A stretch of 64,000 nucleotides of DNA. Origin: Flavobacterium limicola. GTDB lineage: Bacteria > Bacteroidota > Bacteroidia > Flavobacteriales > Flavobacteriaceae. Below the pieces are notes generated by a model that worked only from the letters and a program-made list of their open reading frames with translations, ran no database searches and was not told where the DNA came from. This document shows positions 17,657 through 26,306 of this stretch, piece after piece; position 1 is the stretch's first letter; the number at the start of each line of letters is the position of its first letter. The stretch lies in NCBI RefSeq assembly GCF_003634755.1, contig NZ_RBXA01000001.1:496001-560000 (forward strand), given 5' to 3'. The position numbers and the translations under genes are program-made.

Positions 17657-18694
17657 ATGTCAAATACTATCAAGCATATAGCCGTCATGAGACTTTCCGC
17701 AATGGGAGATGTCGCCATGACGGTTCCTGTTTTACGGGCTTTTGTAAACCAGCATCCACAAGTTAAAATCACGGCAATTTCCAGACCGTTTTTCAAACCT
17801 TTTTTTGAAGAAATTCCTAATATTACTTTTTTTGCTTTCGATGAAAAAGAACGGCACAGAGGATTTCTGGGGTTGTTGCGTTTGTTCCAAGATTTAAAAG
17901 GTTTACAAATTGATGCTTTTGCCGACTTACACAACGTTCTTCGTTCTAAAATCATCCGAAATCTTTTTGCTGCAAGCGGAAAAAAAATAGCTTCGGTAGA
18001 TAAGGGAAGAGCAGAGAAAAAAGCATTAATCCAACCCGAAAATAAAGTGTTCAAGCAACTCCCTACGATGTTTGAAAGACATGTCAAAGTATTTGAACAA
18101 ATCGGTTTTAAGGTTGATTTATCCTCCCGAAGTGTCGGGACTTTATTTCCTAAAAAAGCAGTTTTGAGTCCGGAAATTTTAACGTTAATTGGAACAAATC
18201 ATCAAAAACTAATTGGAATCGCTCCTTTTGCTCAATACGATTCTAAAGTGTATCCCTTCGATTTAATGCAACAAGTTATTGATCAATTGGCTTTGGACAA
18301 AACAAATACCATTTTACTTTTTGGCGGTGGAAAAAAGGAAATTGAAATCGTGGATTCGTTTTCTGCTAATAAAGAAAACGTCATCAATATGGCGGGCAAA
18401 ATTAAATTCCAACAGGAATTGCAACTCATCGGTAATCTAGATGTTATGCTTTCGATGGATTCAGGGAATGCTCATATTGCGGCTATGTTGGGCGTTAAAG
18501 TCATTTCTCTTTGGGGTGCGACGCATCCGTATGCTGGATTTTCACCATTTAATCAACCAATGGAAAATGCATTAGTTTCTGATAGAAACCTATTTCCTAA
18601 ACTACCAACTTCGGTGTATGGGAACAAAAAAGTCGCAGGTTATGAACATGCTATGCGAACGATTACCGTTGATGCAATTGTTAAGGCACTTTAA
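17657..18694 (+). CDS. Family 9 glycosyltransferase (heptosyltransferase-like)
   Basis: GT-B fold enzyme of the ADP-heptose:LPS heptosyltransferase family. The N-terminus RLSAMGDVAMTVPVLRAF carries the conserved GD motif. The donor domain has LFGGGKKE and the signature MDSGNAHIAAMLGVKVISLWGATHP. It would add a heptose or related sugar during LPS core synthesis. A length of 345 is normal. It is the last gene of the DUF4254 group and is followed by a gap of about 230 bases with a promoter for the next gene. Confidence 0.88.
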   Translation: MSNTIKHIAVMRLSAMGDVAMTVPVLRAFVNQHPQVKITAISRPFFKPFFEEIPNITFFAFDEKERHRGFLGLLRLFQDLKGLQIDAFADLHNVLRSKIIRNLFAASGKKIASVDKGRAEKKALIQPENKVFKQLPTMFERHVKVFEQIGFKVDLSSRSVGTLFPKKAVLSPEILTLIGTNHQKLIGIAPFAQYDSKVYPFDLMQQVIDQLALDKTNTILLFGGGKKEIEIVDSFSANKENVINMAGKIKFQQELQLIGNLDVMLSMDSGNAHIAAMLGVKVISLWGATHPYAGFSPFNQPMENALVSDRNLFPKLPTSVYGNKKVAGYEHAMRTITVDAIVKAL

Positions 18695-18792
18695 CGGTAG
18701 ATTATGCATTTAGAACTTATTATACATTTTTTATTTCTGATGTAATTTTCATATAATGAGAATTTTAACACATTTATAACATAAACCCATAA

Positions 18793-18820
18793 TTGTGTAG
18801 TGAGAAAAATACTATTTTTG
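18793..18820 (+). promoter_or_regulatory. Bacteroidota-type promoter, TTG-N17-TATTTTTG
   Basis: TTG at 18793-18795 and TATTTTTG at 18813-18820 are separated by exactly 17 bases, fitting both halves of the Bacteroidota primary sigma consensus. The start of transcription would be near 18827, giving a leader of about 100 bases to the preferred ATG at 18926. This is the best complete promoter match I found in the window. Confidence 0.6.
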
Positions 18821-18925
18821 ATTTTGATATGTTCAGCTTAAACCGTAAAGTAAAGACTAAATAAAAATGTTTATTTGTTGGTTCGACTTTTTGGAAATAC
18901 GTTGAAATGTTCCACTAAAAAAAAT

Positions 18926-21724
18926 ATGAAACTACTTATGTCAAAAATTACGGTAACAATTGCAATTTTGTTGATTTTCTCCTTTTCTGCGTTTTCTCAA
19001 AAAAATAAACTTTCAGGTGTTTTGACCGCTGGAAGTGAAAAAACCCCCATTCACAATTCAGTTGTTGCTTTATTAACTCCGGTAGACTCCGTTTTATATC
19101 AATTTACGCGATCAGACAAAGCGGGTAAATTTATCCTTAATAATGTAAAACCCGGGAATTACATCGTAATGACATCTCACAGTCAATATGCCGATTATTT
19201 AGATGAAATAACCGTGAGTACAACTGATAAAGATTTAGGAGCCATTGCTTTGATGAGTAAAATGGAACTGTTGCGAGAGGTAGTGATAAAAACGGGATCA
19301 ATCAAAATTAAAGGCGATACAACAAGTTATAGGGCCAGTGATTTTAAAGTTGATGCCAATGCCAATGTTGAAGAATTACTAAAAAAATTGCCGGGAATGC
19401 AAGTAGATAAAAATGGAACCATCAAAGCAATGGGAGAAACAGTAGAAAGGGTACTGGTTGATGGTGAAGAATTTTTTGGTGATGATCCTGGTATGGCTGT
19501 AAAAAACTTACGTGCCGATGCTATAAAGGAAGTACAGGTTTTTGATAAGAAAAGTGATCAAGCTGAGTTTACAGGAATAGATGATGGTGAAAGTAAAAAA
19601 ACAATAAATCTGAGATTAAAGGAGGATAAAAAGAAAGGCTATTTTGGTAAAATTGATGGAGCAAACCAACCCGCTACCGACGCCGATTCCAGATACAATA
19701 GCAATATCATGGTGAGTAGTTTCAAAGGGAAAAGAAAGGTTTCGGCATTTTTATTAAATGGAAACACGGGTCAGGATGGATTAAGTTGGCAGGACAGTGA
19801 CAAATTTGGAGGAGGAGACGGGAATGTGAGTATGAGCATGGATGATGATGGAAATGTAAATTACGAATGGACCGGCGGTAATAATGATGAAGAACCTTAT
19901 GTTGATACTCAAAACGGTTTTATAAAAAACACCAATGCAGGATTGCAATACAGTAATAAATGGAACGACAAACATTCCTTAAATTTATCACCCAAATACA
20001 ACAAACAAAGCTACCAAAACAATAGCAGCAGAAATACCCAAACGCAGGTAGGCGATACACAATTGAATGAAAATAGAGCAACTGCTAGTCATGTAAATAG
20101 AGATAATTTTAAGCTTAATGCGGTTTATGATGTAAAAATAGATTCAGTAAACACCCTTAAACTTACCGCTAAAACAAATTTTTACAATACTGAAAGTGAT
20201 GAGTTTACGACCGGAAATACCACTGGAAGTGATGGATTATTAAGGAACAAACAGGAACGATTATTTACCACAAAATCAGATAAGCAATCCCTGTCAGCAA
20301 GTGCTTTGTTTAAACATAAATTTGTAAAGCCACGTAGAACCCTTTCTATCAACAGCAGTTGGAGTACATTGAATACGAATGCTAACAATTTTTTAAAATC
20401 GGCTAATGAGAGTTATGAAGGAGGCGATTTTGCTTTTAGTAATGAGGTAGATCAAAATAAAATTGGAGATAAAACCAATCAAAATCTTACTTTAAATGTG
20501 ACCTATACAGAACCTATAGGAAAGAAATTTGCGGTGCAATTATCCCATCAAATTACGCATAATACGGGCAACAGTAACTTTGTGACTTATGATTTTTCAG
20601 ATCTGACAGGAAAGTATGATGTTGTGGTCGATTCCCTTTCAAACCAATTCAAGCAAAACATAACAACAAATAAACCAGTTATTAAATTAAGTTATAATGC
20701 TAAAAAGATAAATTATAGTTTTGGTAGTGGTTTTGGTTTCACATCATTTAATTTACAAGATCAAACTTTAAATAAGGAATACAATCGCAGTTTTACAAAT
20801 TTTTTTCCAACTGCAAATTTTTCTTACAAGTACAAAAGCAACAGCAATTTGCGAGTGAATTATCAAGGTGCTACAAAACAGCCTACTATTGACCAATTAC
20901 AACCGCTACGAAACAATCAAGATTTTTTTAACCAAGTAGTAGGAAATCCAGATTTAAAGCAATCTTTTACAAACAGTATCAATGTTTCTAATAATAGTTA
21001 CAGCATTTTGACCGAGACGAATTTTTATCAAAGCATTTCTTTTAGAACAACATCAAATTTGATTTCTTTCAATAGAGATATTGACCTAGAAAGCGCAAAA
21101 ACAATTACAACACCTATAAATACTAATGGTAACTTTTCTGCCAATTTGTATATGGGTTACGGGTTTAAAGTCAAAAAAATAAACATGTACGTTAATCTTA
21201 GTCCTTCAATAAATTACAACAAATCGGTCAATAGCATCAATAAGCAAATCAATAATTCGAATATTTTAAGTTCTAATTTTTCTGTTTATTTGAATAAATC
21301 CAAAGAAAAGAAATACGATATCAATCTAAGTAATACTTTCTCAAACAGCCGTAACAGTACTTCTCAAAACAATGAAGTAAAATCATTTAACACCAATAAC
21401 CTTGGTTTAGATCTTGCCGTTTATTTTAGAGAAAAATGGAAATTATCAACGGATTATAATTTATATTCTCGTCAAAAAACGGTTGATTTTCAAACCAATC
21501 TTACCAATCAATTATGGAATGCCAGGTTCCAACGGACCTTTAAGAACGATGAGTTTACGGCTTATGTAATGGTGCGCGACATTTTAAATCAAAACATAGG
21601 TATTAGCAGATTTGTTTATGAAAATACAATCGGGGAAGAGCGAAATGACAGACTCCGACGCTATGCTATGATAGGTTTTACATGGAATTTTAAAAATAAA
21701 AACGGCATTGAAAAAAATAAATAA
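18926..21724 (+). CDS. Outer-membrane beta-barrel receptor with carboxypeptidase-regulatory-like and plug domains
   Basis: TonB-dependent-receptor-like outer-membrane protein of about 930 residues. It has a signal peptide (start at MKLLMSKIT, cut after SAFS), then a carboxypeptidase-regulatory-like beta domain (about residues 25-110). The plug-like region follows, with LKKLPGMQVDKNGTIKAMGE and VLVDGEEFFGDDPGMA, and then a long barrel rich in alternating Asn/Ser strands ending FTWNFKN. The open frame extends upstream to a TTG at 18875, but the 17 extra residues would spoil the signal peptide, so I chose the ATG at 18926. It belongs to the outer-membrane barrel group paired with GLPGLI proteins, one of which follows it. 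The ligand is unknown. Confidence 0.8.
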   Translation: MKLLMSKITVTIAILLIFSFSAFSQKNKLSGVLTAGSEKTPIHNSVVALLTPVDSVLYQFTRSDKAGKFILNNVKPGNYIVMTSHSQYADYLDEITVSTTDKDLGAIALMSKMELLREVVIKTGSIKIKGDTTSYRASDFKVDANANVEELLKKLPGMQVDKNGTIKAMGETVERVLVDGEEFFGDDPGMAVKNLRADAIKEVQVFDKKSDQAEFTGIDDGESKKTINLRLKEDKKKGYFGKIDGANQPATDADSRYNSNIMVSSFKGKRKVSAFLLNGNTGQDGLSWQDSDKFGGGDGNVSMSMDDDGNVNYEWTGGNNDEEPYVDTQNGFIKNTNAGLQYSNKWNDKHSLNLSPKYNKQSYQNNSSRNTQTQVGDTQLNENRATASHVNRDNFKLNAVYDVKIDSVNTLKLTAKTNFYNTESDEFTTGNTTGSDGLLRNKQERLFTTKSDKQSLSASALFKHKFVKPRRTLSINSSWSTLNTNANNFLKSANESYEGGDFAFSNEVDQNKIGDKTNQNLTLNVTYTEPIGKKFAVQLSHQITHNTGNSNFVTYDFSDLTGKYDVVVDSLSNQFKQNITTNKPVIKLSYNAKKINYSFGSGFGFTSFNLQDQTLNKEYNRSFTNFFPTANFSYKYKSNSNLRVNYQGATKQPTIDQLQPLRNNQDFFNQVVGNPDLKQSFTNSINVSNNSYSILTETNFYQSISFRTTSNLISFNRDIDLESAKTITTPINTNGNFSANLYMGYGFKVKKINMYVNLSPSINYNKSVNSINKQINNSNILSSNFSVYLNKSKEKKYDINLSNTFSNSRNSTSQNNEVKSFNTNNLGLDLAVYFREKWKLSTDYNLYSRQKTVDFQTNLTNQLWNARFQRTFKNDEFTAYVMVRDILNQNIGISRFVYENTIGEERNDRLRRYAMIGFTWNFKNKNGIEKNK

Positions 21725-21805
21725 GCCAGCAACCAATTATAATTTAACATCGAAAAATGTCAATATTTTTAAAATAAATAATCTCAATACTTTAAATACA
21801 AGCTC

Positions 21806-22567
21806 ATGAAATCAATATATTTTTACCTCGCCATTTTATTATGTACGTCCAGCACTTTTGCCCAGCAATTTCTTGATAAGGCTGTAATTGAGTATGAAGT
21901 CAATACCAATCTCAAAAAAACAATGAGTAATGACAGTTGGGATGAAATGATGAAAGAGAACTTATCCGACTTAAAAATATCGTATTACACGTATACTTTT
22001 GAAGACAATAAAAGTGTGTATAAGTTCGATAGATGGAGTCCAAAAACTAGAATACCAAAACATGAGAAAGAAGCTGACGAAGAAAACACTTGGTTCTTTG
22101 ATTTTACAGCGCAAAAAATGAACCTACAAAAACAAATTGTGGGTACTAATTTTGTTATTACAGATAGTATTCCCAACATTGAATGGAAAATCACAAACGA
22201 GCGCAGAGAAATAGCGGGCTACAATTGCCGAAAAGCGGTTGGAAAAATATTTGATGATGTTTATGTGTTTGCTTTTTATACAGACGACATAACCATTACT
22301 GGCGGTCCATGTAGTATAAATGGTTTACCAGGTATGATTTTAGGACTTTCAATACCTAGATTGTATACGTCATATATAGCAACTAAAATAGATTTAAAAA
22401 TCAAAGATAGCACTGTAATTAAGCCTATTACAGCTAAAAAAACTTATGATTTTAAAGAACTAAAAACATTAATAGAAGAAAAAACAAAGGACTGGTATAC
22501 GTACGGAGAGGACAAGGAAGAGAATAAAAGACAAAAAAATATGTTCTTGTGGAATGCTTTTTTGTAA
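21806..22567 (+). CDS. GLPGLI family secreted protein
   Basis: A protein of 253 residues with a cleavable signal peptide (about residues 1-19, ending TFAQ) and the family hallmark in its C-terminal half, here INGLPGMILGLSIP. The ANCxKA-like stretch before it (IAGYNCRKAVG) is also typical. GLPGLI proteins are periplasmic or surface proteins of unknown function that co-occur with outer-membrane barrels of the preceding type. It starts 81 bases after the receptor gene in the same direction, and a strong hairpin follows, so the two genes probably form one unit. Confidence 0.85.
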   Translation: MKSIYFYLAILLCTSSTFAQQFLDKAVIEYEVNTNLKKTMSNDSWDEMMKENLSDLKISYYTYTFEDNKSVYKFDRWSPKTRIPKHEKEADEENTWFFDFTAQKMNLQKQIVGTNFVITDSIPNIEWKITNERREIAGYNCRKAVGKIFDDVYVFAFYTDDITITGGPCSINGLPGMILGLSIPRLYTSYIATKIDLKIKDSTVIKPITAKKTYDFKELKTLIEEKTKDWYTYGEDKEENKRQKNMFLWNAFL

Positions 22568-22591
22568 ATGAAATGACCGGATTTTAGAAAT

Positions 22592-22642
22592 ATTAAAAAT
22601 CCCAAATTCCGACATTTAAGGCTGGGATTTGGAATTTTTAAT
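22592..22642. terminator. Bidirectional hairpin terminator between convergent genes
   Basis: Arms of 19 bases at 22592-22610 and 22624-22642 pair with two mismatches or wobbles (ATTAAAAATCCC against GGAATTTTTAAT at the outer end). The 13-base loop lies midway between the convergent GLPGLI and reductase genes. A or T runs lie inside the outer stem on both sides, so it can act for both strands. Confidence 0.6.
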
Positions 22643-22658
22643 ATTGGATATTTATCTT

Positions 22659-23711
22659 TTAAACATCATCATAATCTACATAGATAGTTTCAGAGGTTGG
22701 ATGTGCTTGACAGGTAAGAATAAGTCCATCGGCGATTTCTTTATCGGTAAGGATGGAGTTTTTAGTCATTTCGGCAGTTCCAGAGGTAACGCGAGCCAGA
22801 CAGCTGCTGCAGATTCCACCTTGGCACGAATATGGAGCATCAATGCCTTGCTTTAAAGCGGCATCAAGAACGGTTTGTTTTTGTGACATTTCGAAAGTTG
22901 TTTCCTCGTCATCCACCATGATGGTAATTTTTGAATGGCCGCCTAACGATTTTTCTATTTTATTTTCTTTGGTTGAAGAAGCAAATAATTCGAATTTAAT
23001 ATTAGATTCTTTTACATTATGTTCTTTCAAAACTCCGGAGACGATATTGATCATTTCTTCTGGTCCACACAAATAGAACTTATCAAATTCCAATTCCTTG
23101 TGTTTGTTATTCAGAACAAAATTCACTGTCGATTTCTCAATTCGCCCAAACAAAGCAGGTTCCACTTTGGCTTGACTATAAACATAATGTACAAAAAGGC
23201 GTCCTACATATTGCAATTGCAAATCGTGCAATTCTTGGTGAAAAATGGTTTCTTCTGGCGTTTTGTTCCCGTAAACCAATACAAAAGAACTCTTCGGTTC
23301 GTTTTTCAATACTGATTTTAGGATAGACATCACAGGTGTGATTCCGCTTCCGGCAGCAAAAGCCGCGTAGTTTTTTTGTCGTTCCGTTTGTGGTTCAAAA
23401 GTGAATTTTCCTTCCGGTTTTCCCACTTCAAGAACATCGCCAGCTTTGAGTTTTGTATTAGCAAATTGAGAGAAAGCACCGTTTGCGACCGCTTTCACAG
23501 CAATGCGTAATTCCCCGCTGTCAGGAGCTGAGCATATAGAATACGCACGACGAATTTCTTCACCGTCCAAGGTTAATTTTAGATTGATATATTGACCGGC
23601 AATAAAAGTATAATTCGCTTTTAATTCCTCAGGTACGTTAAAAAGTATGGAAACAGCGTCTTTGGTTTCGCGTTTTACTTCTTTTATGATTAATTTCAAA
23701 AAGGATGACAT
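22659..23711 (-). CDS. PaaE-like NAD(P)H:2Fe-2S oxidoreductase
   Basis: Flavodoxin-reductase-type electron transfer protein. The order is FAD domain, NAD(P) domain, then a C-terminal plant-type 2Fe-2S domain, the layout of PaaE and related reductases. The FAD motif is RRAYSICSAP (about residues 54-63), and the nucleotide region has FAAGSGITPVMSI. The cluster ligands are in DAPYSCQGGICSSCLARV and LTCQAHP, giving Cys-x4-Cys-x2-Cys and a distal Cys. No phenylacetate oxygenase genes lie nearby, so the electron acceptor is unknown and a general ferredoxin reductase role is as likely. It is divergent from the PadR gene. Confidence 0.85.
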   Translation of the reverse strand: MSSFLKLIIKEVKRETKDAVSILFNVPEELKANYTFIAGQYINLKLTLDGEEIRRAYSICSAPDSGELRIAVKAVANGAFSQFANTKLKAGDVLEVGKPEGKFTFEPQTERQKNYAAFAAGSGITPVMSILKSVLKNEPKSSFVLVYGNKTPEETIFHQELHDLQLQYVGRLFVHYVYSQAKVEPALFGRIEKSTVNFVLNNKHKELEFDKFYLCGPEEMINIVSGVLKEHNVKESNIKFELFASSTKENKIEKSLGGHSKITIMVDDEETTFEMSQKQTVLDAALKQGIDAPYSCQGGICSSCLARVTSGTAEMTKNSILTDKEIADGLILTCQAHPTSETIYVDYDDV

Positions 23712-23810
23712 GATATTTTTTTTGCAAATATAGTAAACAGAATAGGTTTTTTGAATTCAAAATATTTGAAAATTTTAATACCTAAAACTATTATGTATAA
23801 GAATCTTATG

Positions 23811-23818
23811 TATATTTG
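23811..23818 (+). promoter_or_regulatory. Candidate -7 promoter element for the PadR operon (TATATTTG)
   Basis: Matches TAnnTTTG and lies 43 bases before the preferred PadR ATG. TTA rather than TTG occurs at the -33 distance, so the match is partial. Being close to the regulator's own start, it is where autoregulation would act. Confidence 0.35.
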
Positions 23819-23861
23819 TTTTTCAAAATGAGACCGCTTCGTGTCTCGCAAGTACAAAAAA

Positions 23862-24203
23862 ATGAAAAATTCACAATTATACAAAGGAAGTCTGAATACG
23901 ATAATCATGAAATTGCTGGAGGAAAACGGCAAGATGTACGGCTATGAAATTACCCAAAAAGTAAAAGCGATTACCCAAGGTGAACTCAATATTACCGAAG
24001 GTGCTTTGTATCCGGCTTTGCACAAGCTTGAAGCCGAAGGATTACTGGATGTGGAAATTGAAAAAGTGGATAACCGCATGCGAAAATATTACAAGCTTAC
24101 GGAAACCGGTCAGAAAGAAAACGTAAACCGACTCTCAGAACTCGAAGATTTCATTCGAAACATGCAGAGTTTAGTGAACCCAAGTCCAAAATTAGAATTT
24201 TAA
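23862..24203 (+). CDS. PadR family transcriptional regulator
   Basis: A winged-helix repressor of 113 residues. The PadR pattern is clear: QLYKGSLNTIIMKLLEE, then MYGYEITQ, ITEGALYPALHKLEAEGLL (recognition helix and start of the wing) and NRMRKYYKLTETG. The open frame extends upstream to a GTG at 23841. I prefer the ATG at 23862 because the domain begins there. It heads an operon with three HAAS-like membrane proteins and an ABC exporter, the usual company of PadR regulators, so it likely controls that operon in response to a toxic or envelope-active compound. Confidence 0.9.
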   Translation: MKNSQLYKGSLNTIIMKLLEENGKMYGYEITQKVKAITQGELNITEGALYPALHKLEAEGLLDVEIEKVDNRMRKYYKLTETGQKENVNRLSELEDFIRNMQSLVNPSPKLEF

Positions 24204-24213
24204 TTTTTTGAAG

Positions 24214-24876
24214 ATGAAATTAACTAACCAACAAATAGCTCAAATAGAAGAAACCTTAGTTTTAAACGGTATAGTATACGATGACATTAAGCTGGAGGTT
24301 TTAGATCATATTGCCACGGAAGTACAAGTGTTGATGGATGAAAATACACTCTCTTTTAATGACAATTTTAAAATAGCAATAGATAAATGGTCACAAGAAT
24401 TAAAACCTTCATATTCAATCTACACAGGACTAAACGTTAAATATCCCAAAATAGTTTTAGATAAGAAGGTAAGTGCAATAAAAAAACAATTGTTTATTAA
24501 CTTTTCGATAAGTCTAATTTTTCTATCTACTTTTTTAGTTCTTTCAACATTTTATAATGCAAAGTTACTTACTTATTATTTTCAAGTTGGGGCTCGATTT
24601 GTATTCATTACAGGATATTTATTATTGATTATTAATACAATTAGAATTCGGAATTCAAAAATAAACACGTCTTTTTATTCTCAACATAAAAATAGAGTTG
24701 CTATATACATTTCTTGGATTTATCCCTTTTGTTTTATTAACACTCCAGCTGATTCAACAAACCAAATTATGTTAGTTTTTACGTGTTCTATAATGTTACT
24801 CCATCTTTTATTTAGCTCACGATTAGCGATGAAGCATTTTGAATTTGAAAAAAAATTATCATTTACCAAACCATGA
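24214..24876 (+). CDS. Membrane protein with N-terminal HAAS-like domain, paralogue 1 of 3
   Basis: A protein of about 220 residues with a soluble helical N-terminal domain (about 1-75) and four hydrophobic helices. The N-terminus MKLTNQQIAQIEE…YDDIKLEVLDHIATEV shares the E-x2-DH core with the two proteins that follow, which makes it the most diverged member of a tandem trio. The domain resembles the HAAS helical domains associated with PadR regulators. The open frame begins at a TTG at 24208, but the ATG at 24214 aligns with the MKLT starts of its paralogues. It begins 10 bases after the PadR stop and overlaps the next gene by four bases. Confidence 0.7.
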   Translation: MKLTNQQIAQIEETLVLNGIVYDDIKLEVLDHIATEVQVLMDENTLSFNDNFKIAIDKWSQELKPSYSIYTGLNVKYPKIVLDKKVSAIKKQLFINFSISLIFLSTFLVLSTFYNAKLLTYYFQVGARFVFITGYLLLIINTIRIRNSKINTSFYSQHKNRVAIYISWIYPFCFINTPADSTNQIMLVFTCSIMLLHLLFSSRLAMKHFEFEKKLSFTKP

Positions 24877-25541
24877 AACTAACCACCGAACAAATAGAAT
24901 ATGTATCTAATTATGTCAAATCTTTTGATATCAAATGGTATGAATTACAAGTAGAATTGACGGATCACATGGTAAATAGTATGGAGGAAATTTGGGAGAA
25001 AGATCCGAAACTTACCTTTCATCAAGTGAAACAGTATGCTGAAAATCATTTTGGGCGGAATGGTTTTAAAGCTATTGAAAAAGAAAGAATGGCGATTCTT
25101 CGAAAAGAATACAATCGAAGTCAACGAAAAATGATAGCTGAGTATTTGAAGTTCCCTAAAATTTTTGGAAGCATTCTGTTGGGATTTCTAGCTTATCAAG
25201 TATCTTTTTACTTCGATAAGCCGCATGAATTTATTGTTCGGTTGAATATGTTACTTATGGCGTTATCTATTCCATTTATTTACAGTTGGATTAAAAATCA
25301 AAAAATAAATGGGAAACGTTTTTTAGCAATTAATGGTCAGAATTTTTATATCAGTGTGATAGTGTTTCCTCAATTTGGAACAAACTTGTCTGAAATATTT
25401 AAGGAGGAAATCCAACGGAATCACCTATTAGTGATACCATTTATTTGTTTTTGGGTTTTAGGCGTTTTATTCAGTATCACAGGTTTATATATTAACACTA
25501 AAATTGTAGCGAAGATCAAAAAACAATACCAATTGAATTAA
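24873..25541 (+). CDS. Membrane protein with N-terminal HAAS-like domain, paralogue 2 of 3
   Basis: A protein of 222 residues. The soluble helical N-terminus has WYELQVELTDHMVNSMEE and then DPKLTFHQVKQYAENHFG. A KEYNRSQ linker and four hydrophobic helices follow. It is clearly homologous to the next protein, with shared ELxDH, PKLTF, FG and KYNR/EYNR positions. It starts within the stop of the previous gene (ATGA overlap). It may sense the membrane state or partner with the ABC exporter, by analogy with PadR-HAAS systems; this is inference. Confidence 0.72.
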   Translation: MKLTTEQIEYVSNYVKSFDIKWYELQVELTDHMVNSMEEIWEKDPKLTFHQVKQYAENHFGRNGFKAIEKERMAILRKEYNRSQRKMIAEYLKFPKIFGSILLGFLAYQVSFYFDKPHEFIVRLNMLLMALSIPFIYSWIKNQKINGKRFLAINGQNFYISVIVFPQFGTNLSEIFKEEIQRNHLLVIPFICFWVLGVLFSITGLYINTKIVAKIKKQYQLN

Positions 25542-25545
25542 TTCT

Positions 25546-26259
25546 ATGAAGATGAAACTAACCACCCGACAAATAGACCAACTCTACCTTTTTACCCGCC
25601 AGCATTATGTGGAATATTATGATTTGCAAACGGAACTAGTCGATCATTTGGCAAACGCCATTGAAACTGAATGGCAACAAAATCCTAAACTAACTTTTGA
25701 CGAAGTTTTAAACAAAGAATTCAATAAATTTGGGGTTTTTGGTTTTATGGATGTGGTCGAAAGTCGTCAAGCTGCTTTAGGAAAAAAATACAATCGTATT
25801 GTATGGGAACATTTTAAAGATTTTTTTGGTATTCCTAAAATTGTCTTAACTCTAGCAGCCGCCCTTTTATTATTTATTATTTTAAAAGCAAGTACCTATC
25901 AAGAGTGGACTATAATTGGTTTATATCTTGCATTGTTTGGTTTTACGATTTATGAAATGATTAAATCTCAGAGGCAAAGAATTAATAAAAAGAAATTACA
26001 ACAAAAAAGATGGTTGTTTGAAGACATCATCAATCAATATGGAGCTTTTTCTGGTGCTATACTTTTACCCTTTAATGTACTGTTACAAATATACAATCGT
26101 ATTGATAGCTATGTAACTAATGATTATTTTTTACTAGCAATAAGTCTTGTTTTAGTATTATTATCTGTTATTCTTTTCATCATTTTTAAATTAATCCCAT
26201 CTAAAACGCAAACCTATCTAAAACAAACCTACCCGGAATTTAAATTAGAAAATTTGTAA
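25546..26259 (+). CDS. Membrane protein with N-terminal HAAS-like domain, paralogue 3 of 3
   Basis: A protein of 237 residues with the same layout as the previous one: YYDLQTELVDHLANAIE, NPKLTFDEVLNKEFNKFG, a KKYNRIVWEH linker and four hydrophobic helices. A second in-frame ATG at 25552 would give the MKLTT start shared by the trio, so the exact start is uncertain by two codons. It lies 4 bases after paralogue 2 and 47 bases before the permease gene. The tandem arrangement shows that the operon grew by duplication. Confidence 0.72.
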   Translation: MKMKLTTRQIDQLYLFTRQHYVEYYDLQTELVDHLANAIETEWQQNPKLTFDEVLNKEFNKFGVFGFMDVVESRQAALGKKYNRIVWEHFKDFFGIPKIVLTLAAALLLFIILKASTYQEWTIIGLYLALFGFTIYEMIKSQRQRINKKKLQQKRWLFEDIINQYGAFSGAILLPFNVLLQIYNRIDSYVTNDYFLLAISLVLVLLSVILFIIFKLIPSKTQTYLKQTYPEFKLENL

Positions 26260-26306
26260 CGTTTTCTTATTTTGACTACATATTACAAAACCAAAATAAC
26301 CAAACT

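Noticed and set aside
23828..23861. ATG at 23828 or GTG at 23841 as the PadR start
   Set aside because: The ATG at 23828 is in another frame that stops early. The GTG adds only a short basic tail before the conserved domain start at the ATG at 23862.
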